Source: Kushneria sinocarnis (GTDB lineage Bacteria > Pseudomonadota > Gammaproteobacteria > Pseudomonadales > Halomonadaceae). Taken from it: a stretch of DNA of 64,000 nt. The stretch spans positions 1-64,000 of the forward strand of contig NZ_RBIN01000010.1 in the NCBI RefSeq assembly GCF_003633775.1. The letters run 5' to 3'. Of this stretch, positions 58,172 to 64,000 are shown piece by piece. Each line of letters begins with the position of its first letter. Within the stretch, counting starts at the first letter, position 1. The notes beneath the pieces were generated by a model. The model was not told the origin of the DNA, searched no databases, and worked only from the letters and a program-made list of their open reading frames with translations. A program made the translations under genes and the position numbers.

Positions 58172-61003
58172 ATGGATCGCATTTCGGTGCGCGGGGCGCG
58201 TACCCACAATCTGAAGAACATCGACGTTGAACTCCCTCGTGACAGGCTGATCGTGGTCACCGGCCTGTCGGGCTCCGGCAAGTCCTCGCTGGCTTTCGAC
58301 ACGCTGTATGCCGAAGGCCAGCGGCGTTATGTGGAATCGCTGTCGACCTATGCACGTCAGTTCCTGTCGATGATGGAAAAGCCCGACATGGACCACATCG
58401 AGGGGCTCTCGCCGGCCATCTCCATCGAGCAGAAGTCGACCTCGCACAACCCGCGCTCGACCGTCGGCACCATTACCGAGATTCACGACTATCTGCGCCT
58501 GCTGTTCGCGCGCGCCGGGACGCCGCGCTGCCCCGATCACGAAACCGATCTCGAGGCCCAGACGGTATCGCAGATGGTGGACCAGACCCTGGCGCTGGAA
58601 GAGGGCACCCGGGTCATGCTGCTGGCACCGGTCATCAGGGGGCGCAAGGGCGAGCATCAGCAGCTGCTCACCGAGCTGCGCGCCCAGGGGTTCGTGCGCG
58701 TCCACATTGATGGCACCACCTTCGAATTCGACGAGCTGCCGACGCTGGACAAGAATCGCAAGCACGACATCAGTGTGGTGGTCGATCGCCTGCGTATCCG
58801 CGATGACCTGCAGCAGCGCCTGGCCGAATCCTTCGAGACCGCGCTGAACCTCGCTGACGGCGCCGCCATCCTGCATTTCATGGATGGCGACCGGGACGAG
58901 CTGGTATTCTCCTCACGCTTCTCCTGCCCGGTCTGCGGCTACTCGATCTCCGAGCTCGAGCCGCGCATGTTCTCATTCAACAACCCCGCCGGCGCCTGCC
59001 CCAGCTGCGACGGCCTGGGGGTGCTGCAGTATTTCGATCCGGACAAGCTGATCCGTCAGCAGGAGCTCTCCCTCGCCGAGGGCGTGATCAAGGGCTGGGA
59101 CCGTCGCAGCATCTACTATTTCAATCAGCTCGAAGCCGTCGCGGCCCACTTCAGATTCGAACTGGAAACGCCCTGGCAACAGCTGCCACAGCGCGCCCGG
59201 GACGTGGTGCTGCACGGCAGCGGCCGCGAATCGATCGCCTTCAGCTACGTCAATGATCGCGGCCGCAAGGTCACCCGCGAGCATCCCTTCGAGGGGGTGC
59301 TGCCCAACATGGAACGGCGCTACCGCGAAACGGATTCCAATACGGTGCGTGACGATCTGGCGCGACTGCTTTCGGTGCGCGCCTGCCCTACCTGTCACGG
59401 CAGCCGCCTGCGGCGCGAGTCGCGCCATGTCTTCGTGACCGGCACCTCGCTGCCGGAGGTGGCCGGCATGCCGATCGGCGATGCCAGGGAGTTCTTCAAC
59501 CGGCTGGAGATCCCCGGCCGCAAGGGCGAGATCGCCAACCGCATCCTTCACGAAATCAGCAGCCGGCTGGAGTTTCTGGTCAATGTCGGCCTGGACTATC
59601 TGACGCTGGAGCGCAGTGCCGACACCCTCTCCGGCGGCGAGGCGCAGCGCATCCGCCTGGCCAGCCAGATCGGCGCCGGTCTGGTGGGCGTCATGTACAT
59701 CCTCGATGAACCCTCGATCGGGCTGCACCAGCGGGACAACGACCGGCTGCTGCAGACCCTTACCCGGCTGCGCGACCTCGGTAACACGGTGATCGTGGTC
59801 GAGCACGACGAGGAAGCCATTCGCTCGGCCGATCACGTGCTCGATATCGGCCCCGGCGCCGGCGTTCACGGCGGGCATATCGTCGCCCAGGGCACTCCGG
59901 ACGAGATCGAACGCAACGAGGACTCCCTGACCGGTCGCTATCTGGCCGGCAACAGGCGGATCGAGATCCCTGCCGAGCGCACGCCGGTCAGCGAGGAGCG
60001 CCAGGTCCACCTGAGCGGAGCCAGTGGTCACAATCTCGCCGATGTCGATCTGACCCTGCCGCTGGGGCTGTTCGTCTGTGTGACCGGCGTGTCCGGCTCC
60101 GGCAAGTCCACCCTGATCAACTCGACGCTGATGCCGGTGGCTGCCCGCGAGCTCAACAACGCCACCAGTCTGACGCCGGCGCCCTACAGGGAGATCCGGG
60201 GGCTCAATCATCTCGACAAGATCATCGATATCGATCAGAGCCCGATCGGCCGTACGCCACGCTCGAACCCGGCCACCTACACCGGCATCTTCACTCCGAT
60301 CCGCGAGCTCTTCGCCGGTACCGAAGAGGCCCGCGCGCGGGGCTACAAGCCGGGACGGTTCTCCTTCAACGTCAAGGGCGGACGCTGTGAAGCCTGCCAG
60401 GGCGAAGGCCTGATCAAGGTCGAGATGCACTTTCTGCCGGACATCTACGTACCCTGCGATGTCTGTGGCGGCAAGCGCTACAACCGTGAAACCCTCGAGG
60501 TGAACTACAAGGGGCACAACATTCACGAGGTGCTGGAGATGACCGTCGAGGAAGCGCTCGACTTCTTCTCACCGATACCGGCCATTGCCCGCCGTCTGCA
60601 GACCCTGATGGACGTGGGGCTCTCCTACGTTCGCCTCGGCCAGAGCGCGACCACCCTCTCCGGTGGCGAGGCGCAGCGCGTCAAGCTTGCGCGCGAACTG
60701 GCCAAGCGTGATACCGGACGCACGCTCTACATTCTCGATGAACCGACGACCGGGCTGCACTTCGAGGACATCAATCAGCTGCTGTCGGTTCTCCACCGGC
60801 TGCGTGATCACGGCAACACCATCGTGGTCATCGAACACAACCTCGACGTCATCAAGACCGCGGACTGGCTGATCGATCTGGGGCCGGAGGGCGGCGCTGG
60901 CGGCGGGCGCATCATCGCCGAGGGCACCCCCGAACAGGTAGCGGAATTCGAGCACTCCCACACCGGCCGCTTTCTCAGGCCCCTGTTCGAACGCGGCTAC
61001 TGA
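58172..61003 (+). CDS. uvrA: UvrABC excinuclease subunit A
   Basis: Damage-recognition ATPase of nucleotide excision repair. The 943 residues contain two ABC ATPase modules: Walker A GLSGSGKS at 31-38 and GVSGSGKST in the second half, each with LSGGEAQR signature motifs. Two zinc modules are visible (CPVCGYS..CPSCDG and [14 protein letters not shown]). GAGGTAGGT precedes the ATG. Divergent from ssb, SOS control likely. Confidence 0.98.
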   Translation: MDRISVRGARTHNLKNIDVELPRDRLIVVTGLSGSGKSSLAFDTLYAEGQRRYVESLSTYARQFLSMMEKPDMDHIEGLSPAISIEQKSTSHNPRSTVGTITEIHDYLRLLFARAGTPRCPDHETDLEAQTVSQMVDQTLALEEGTRVMLLAPVIRGRKGEHQQLLTELRAQGFVRVHIDGTTFEFDELPTLDKNRKHDISVVVDRLRIRDDLQQRLAESFETALNLADGAAILHFMDGDRDELVFSSRFSCPVCGYSISELEPRMFSFNNPAGACPSCDGLGVLQYFDPDKLIRQQELSLAEGVIKGWDRRSIYYFNQLEAVAAHFRFELETPWQQLPQRARDVVLHGSGRESIAFSYVNDRGRKVTREHPFEGVLPNMERRYRETDSNTVRDDLARLLSVRACPTCHGSRLRRESRHVFVTGTSLPEVAGMPIGDAREFFNRLEIPGRKGEIANRILHEISSRLEFLVNVGLDYLTLERSADTLSGGEAQRIRLASQIGAGLVGVMYILDEPSIGLHQRDNDRLLQTLTRLRDLGNTVIVVEHDEEAIRSADHVLDIGPGAGVHGGHIVAQGTPDEIERNEDSLTGRYLAGNRRIEIPAERTPVSEERQVHLSGASGHNLADVDLTLPLGLFVCVTGVSGSGKSTLINSTLMPVAARELNNATSLTPAPYREIRGLNHLDKIIDIDQSPIGRTPRSNPATYTGIFTPIRELFAGTEEARARGYKPGRFSFNVKGGRCEACQGEGLIKVEMHFLPDIYVPCDVCGGKRYNRETLEVNYKGHNIHEVLEMTVEEALDFFSPIPAIARRLQTLMDVGLSYVRLGQSATTLSGGEAQRVKLARELAKRDTGRTLYILDEPTTGLHFEDINQLLSVLHRLRDHGNTIVVIEHNLDVIKTADWLIDLGPEGGAGGGRIIAEGTPEQVAEFEHSHTGRFLRPLFERGY

Positions 61004-61024
61004 GCGGCGGGATCACCAACGACA

Positions 61025-61052
61025 AGAGGCCGACCCCGAAGGGTCGGCCTCT
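61025..61052. terminator. Bidirectional terminator uvrA / rplQ
   Basis: A 12-bp stem AGAGGCCGACCC/GGGTCGGCCTCT with a CGAA loop in the 99-base gap between convergent genes. A short T run follows on the plus strand (CTTTCATT). Confidence 0.8.
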
Positions 61053-61102
61053 TTCATTACCTGTCACCTGTCGTATCCGGCGTCAGGAAGTGGAGCGGCG
61101 GC

Positions 61103-61489
61103 TTAGTCGTCGCCGCTGGCCTCTTCCAGAACCGGACGATCGACCAGCTCGACATAGGCCATGGGCGCATTGTCACCGGCACGGAAGCCGCACTTCAGTA
61201 CGCGGACATAGCCGCCCGGGCGCTCGCTGTAACGCGGACCCAGCTCGTTGAAGAGCTTGCCCACGGTAGCGTCGTTGCGCGTCCGACTGAAGGCCAGCCG
61301 GCGATTGGCCACACTGTCGTTCTTGGACAGGGTGATCAGCGGCTCGATGTAGCGCCGCAGCTCCTTGGCCTTGGGCAGAGTGGTCTTGATCATTTCGTGC
61401 TCGACCAGCGACACGCACATGTTGCGGAACATGGCGTGGCGGTGCGAACTGGTACGACTCAGATGACGACCGCTTTTACGATGACGCAT
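61103..61489 (-). CDS. rplQ: 50S ribosomal protein L17
   Basis: 128-residue L17, beginning [20 protein letters not shown]. Last gene of the alpha operon rpsM-rpsK-rpsD-rpoA-rplQ, 40 bases after rpoA. Confidence 0.98.
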   Translation of the reverse strand: MRHRKSGRHLSRTSSHRHAMFRNMCVSLVEHEMIKTTLPKAKELRRYIEPLITLSKNDSVANRRLAFSRTRNDATVGKLFNELGPRYSERPGGYVRVLKCGFRAGDNAPMAYVELVDRPVLEEASGDD

Positions 61490-61529
61490 GGTTGTGATTC
61501 CTTACAGATCCTGGACTCGAGTCACCCGT

Positions 61530-62528
61530 TCAGGCGGAAGCCTTGTCGTCCTTCAGACTCGCCGGCGGCCAGTTCTCCAGCCGCATGCCGAGCGACAGCC
61601 CGCGAGCCTCGAGCACGTCCTTGATCTCGTTCAGGGACTTCTTGCCAAGGTTGGGCGTCTTCAGCAGTTCCACTTCGGTGCGCTGAATCAGATCACCGAT
61701 ATAGTAGATGTTTTCGGCCTTCAGACAATTGGCGCTGCGTACGGTCAGCTCGAGATCGTCGACGGGCCGAAGCAGAATCGGATCGATCTGATCCTCCTCT
61801 TCCTCGACCTCCTGCTCCTTGTCGGCTTCGAGATCGACAAAGGCGGCAAGCTGCTCCTGGAGAATGGTGGCACTGCGACGGATCGCCTCTTCGGGATCCA
61901 GCGTGCCATCGGTTTCCAGATCGATCACCAGCTTGTCGAGGTCGGTACGCTGTTCGACACGCGCCGCCTCGACGGCATAGGAGACACGGCGCACCGGGCT
62001 GTAAGAGGCATCGAGCTGAAGCCGACCGATTGCCCGGGTCTCGTCATCCTGCTGGGCGCGAACGTCGGCCGGCTCGTAGCCCCGACCACGCATCAGCCGC
62101 AGCTGCATCTTGAGCTCACTGCCATCGTTGAGATGGGCGATGACATGCTCGGGATTGACGATCTCGACGTCGTGATCGACGGCAATGTCACCGGCCGTCA
62201 TCACGCCCGGCCCCTGCTTGCTCAGCGTCAGCACCACGTCATCACGGCCGTGCATGCGTGCTGCCACACCCTTGAGATTGAGCAGGATCTCGATGACGTC
62301 TTCCTGCACGCCCTCGATCGCGCTGTACTCGTGAAGAACACCTTCGATCTCGGCTTCCGTCACGGCGCAACCGGGCATCGACGACAGCAGGATGCGACGC
62401 AGCGCATTGCCCAGCGTATGACCGAAACCGCGCTCGAACGGCTCAAGCACGATTCGCGCGTGATTGGCGTTGACTTCCTCGACCTTGATATCGCGCGGCC
62501 GGAGAAACTCTGTTACTGAACGCTGCAT
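61530..62528 (-). CDS. rpoA: RNA polymerase alpha subunit
   Basis: 332 residues. N-terminal assembly domain (1-235, with the dimer block [20 protein letters not shown]), an acidic linker, and the C-terminal domain that contacts UP elements and activators ([23 protein letters not shown] and [12 protein letters not shown]). The CTD is intact, consistent with use of the UP element seen at the rrn promoter. Located between rpsD and rplQ. Confidence 0.98.
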   Translation of the reverse strand: MQRSVTEFLRPRDIKVEEVNANHARIVLEPFERGFGHTLGNALRRILLSSMPGCAVTEAEIEGVLHEYSAIEGVQEDVIEILLNLKGVAARMHGRDDVVLTLSKQGPGVMTAGDIAVDHDVEIVNPEHVIAHLNDGSELKMQLRLMRGRGYEPADVRAQQDDETRAIGRLQLDASYSPVRRVSYAVEAARVEQRTDLDKLVIDLETDGTLDPEEAIRRSATILQEQLAAFVDLEADKEQEVEEEEDQIDPILLRPVDDLELTVRSANCLKAENIYYIGDLIQRTEVELLKTPNLGKKSLNEIKDVLEARGLSLGMRLENWPPASLKDDKASA

Positions 62529-62578
62529 ATGAATACCTATCGGGCTGCCAAACGGATACTCGAAGTCACGCTTGCGGG

Positions 62579-63199
62579 TTACTTGGAGTACAGCTCGACA
62601 ATCAGGTTTTCGTTGATGTCGGCAGACAGGTCGCCACGCTCGGGCAGAGCCTTGAAGGTACCCGTCATCTTGCTGGTGTCGACATCGATCCAGGTCACGT
62701 CGCCGCGATTGCCGGCCAGCGACAGCGCCTGCTGGATACGAGTCTGGTTCTTCGCCTTGTCACGCACGGAGATCTCGTCGCCGGGCCGCACCTTGTAGGA
62801 CGGCACATTGACAGTACGACCGTTGACGGCGATGGCCTTGTGGCTCACCAGCTGACGTGCCTCGGCACGCGTGGAGCCAAAGCCCATGCGATAGACGACG
62901 TTGTCCAGACGGGTTTCGAGCAGCTGCAGCAGCACTTCACCGGTAGCGCCCTTCTGACGGGCAGCTTCCCGGTAGTAGTTGCGAAACTGCTTCTCGAGTA
63001 CGCCGTAGTAGCGACGAACCTTCTGCTTTTCACGCAGCTGAGTACCGTATTCGGAAAGACGCTGACGGCGCTGACCATGTTGACCCGGGGGGGTTTCGGA
63101 CTTGCACTTCTTCTCGAATGGGGTCACACCGCTCTTGAGGAAGAGATCGGTGCCCTCGCGACGAGAGAGCTTGCAACTCGGACCAGTATAACGTGCCAT
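62579..63199 (-). CDS. rpsD: 30S ribosomal protein S4
   Basis: 206-residue primary 16S rRNA-binding protein with the S4 domain near residues 96-160; in E. coli it is the translational repressor of the alpha operon. Begins [19 protein letters not shown]. Lies between rpsK and rpoA with short gaps. Confidence 0.98.
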   Translation of the reverse strand: MARYTGPSCKLSRREGTDLFLKSGVTPFEKKCKSETPPGQHGQRRQRLSEYGTQLREKQKVRRYYGVLEKQFRNYYREAARQKGATGEVLLQLLETRLDNVVYRMGFGSTRAEARQLVSHKAIAVNGRTVNVPSYKVRPGDEISVRDKAKNQTRIQQALSLAGNRGDVTWIDVDTSKMTGTFKALPERGDLSADINENLIVELYSK

Positions 63200-63211
63200 G
63201 AATCCGTCTCC

Positions 63212-63598
63212 TTAAACGCGGCGCTTTTTCGGCGGACGGCACCCATTATGGGGAATGGGCGTTGCGTCGGTGATGCTTTGCACTCGGAAACCGGCGGCAT
63301 TCAATGCGCGCACGGCGGACTCACGACCGGGCCCCGGGCCCTTGACCAGCACGTCGACGTTTTTCACACCATACTCGGCTGCAGCAGTCGCTGCACGTTC
63401 GCTTGCCACTTGAGCAGCGAACGGGGTGCTCTTGCGAGAACCACGAAAACCCGAACCACCGGCAGTGGCCCATGAGAGGGCGTTGCCCTGGCGGTCTGTG
63501 ATCGTCACGATCGTATTGTTAAAAGAGGCATGGATGTGGGCAACCGCATCCACTACCTGCTTTTTAACCTTTTTACGGTTACTGCGCGGGTTAGCCAT
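63212..63598 (-). CDS. rpsK: 30S ribosomal protein S11
   Basis: 128 residues, with the typical [19 protein letters not shown] block and the C-terminus [13 protein letters not shown]. Second gene present of the alpha operon; 12 bases before rpsD. Confidence 0.98.
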   Translation of the reverse strand: MANPRSNRKKVKKQVVDAVAHIHASFNNTIVTITDRQGNALSWATAGGSGFRGSRKSTPFAAQVASERAATAAAEYGVKNVDVLVKGPGPGRESAVRALNAAGFRVQSITDATPIPHNGCRPPKKRRV

Positions 63599-63635
63599 GT
63601 TTGATGTTCCTGAATCCTAAACGCCGGACATGCGT

Positions 63636-63992
63636 TTACTTGCGAATCGGTTTACGCGGTCCCTTGCGGGTACGCGCGTTCGTCTTCGTGCGCTGACCGC
63701 GCAACGGAAGACTGCGGCGATGGCGCAGACCCCGATAGCAACCCAGATCCATGAGACGCTTGATATTCAGCGTGATCTCACGGCGCAGGTCGCCTTCGAC
63801 GGTATACTTGCCGACTTCGGTACGCACCTCATCGAGCTTTTCGGCGGAGAGTTCGCCGACTCGAGTGTTGGGTGCGATATCGAGCGCGGCACAGATTTCC
63901 AGTGCACGCGTCCGGCCGATACCGTAGATATAGGTCAGCGAGATCGCCGCGTGCTTGTTGTCCGGGATATTGACGCCTGCAATACGGGCCAT
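63636..63992 (-). CDS. rpsM: 30S ribosomal protein S13
   Basis: 118 residues, beginning [15 protein letters not shown] with the basic C-terminus [18 protein letters not shown]. It is complete; its start lies 8 bases from the right edge of the window, where AAAG of its ribosome site is visible. rpmJ or secY would be expected just outside. Confidence 0.98.
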   Translation of the reverse strand: MARIAGVNIPDNKHAAISLTYIYGIGRTRALEICAALDIAPNTRVGELSAEKLDEVRTEVGKYTVEGDLRREITLNIKRLMDLGCYRGLRHRRSLPLRGQRTKTNARTRKGPRKPIRK

Positions 63993-64000
63993 CAGCTTTC

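Overview
The window is high-GC chromosomal DNA from a gammaproteobacterium. The gene content and order (ilvI-ilvN-ilvC-pssA beside an rrn operon; thiO/fimT/pil genes/ispH/fkpB/lspA/ileS/ribF/murJ/rpsT/proB/obgE/rpmA/rplU/ispB; ssb/uvrA/rplQ-rpoA-rpsD-rpsK-rpsM) closely follow the Pseudomonas aeruginosa arrangement as I remember it. The protein sequences suggest a Halomonadaceae/Oceanospirillales member rather than a Pseudomonas; this placement is inference. I see no insertion sequence, prophage, CRISPR array or plasmid gene: it is core genome with a few accessory genes.

Left part (1-13.7 kb). The left edge carries the promoter, boxB-like hairpin and boxA of an rRNA operon that runs leftward out of the window. 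Next are pssA, a MOSC protein on the opposite strand, and the branched-chain amino-acid genes ilvI-ilvN-ilvC transcribed leftward, with a long ilvI leader. A cytoplasmic trehalase (treF) and an orphan methyltransferase with a regulatory domain follow. Then come clpB behind a textbook sigma-32 promoter and the rluD-pgeF pair.

Middle (13.9-40.4 kb). bamD (with a long disordered tail) converges with thiO-nadE. A type IV minor pilin block follows (fimT on one strand; pilV-pilW-pilX-pilY1 on the other). It ends in a large MASE1-PAS-PAS-GGDEF-EAL protein, which links pili to cyclic di-GMP. Then come ispH with an attached crtZ-type hydroxylase gene, the overlapping ribF-ileS-lspA-fkpB cluster, murJ, rpsT, proB, obgE, rplU-rpmA, ispB and tRNA-Pro(CGG).

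Right part (40.4-57 kb) is the most accessory stretch: an orphan small protein, a DUF4396 membrane protein with a histidine-rich loop, an entericidin-like lipoprotein, a cardiolipin-synthase-like PLD protein, a membrane thioredoxin, rapA, a TIGR01777 epimerase, a Kdo-kinase-like protein, CbiX, a MerR regulator beside a photolyase, fabA-fabB, an acyltransferase and an RmlD-like reductase.

Far right (57.3-64 kb) is housekeeping: ssb and uvrA diverge around a LexA-like site. After them come the last genes of the alpha ribosomal operon, read leftward from the window edge as rpsM-rpsK-rpsD-rpoA-rplQ.

No clearly new multi-gene system is visible. The best leads are an isoleucyl-tRNA synthetase that has lost three of its four C-terminal zinc cysteines, the inverted and reduced pilin block coupled to a c-di-GMP enzyme, the ispH-crtZ pairing, and a few unexplained leaders and orphan proteins.
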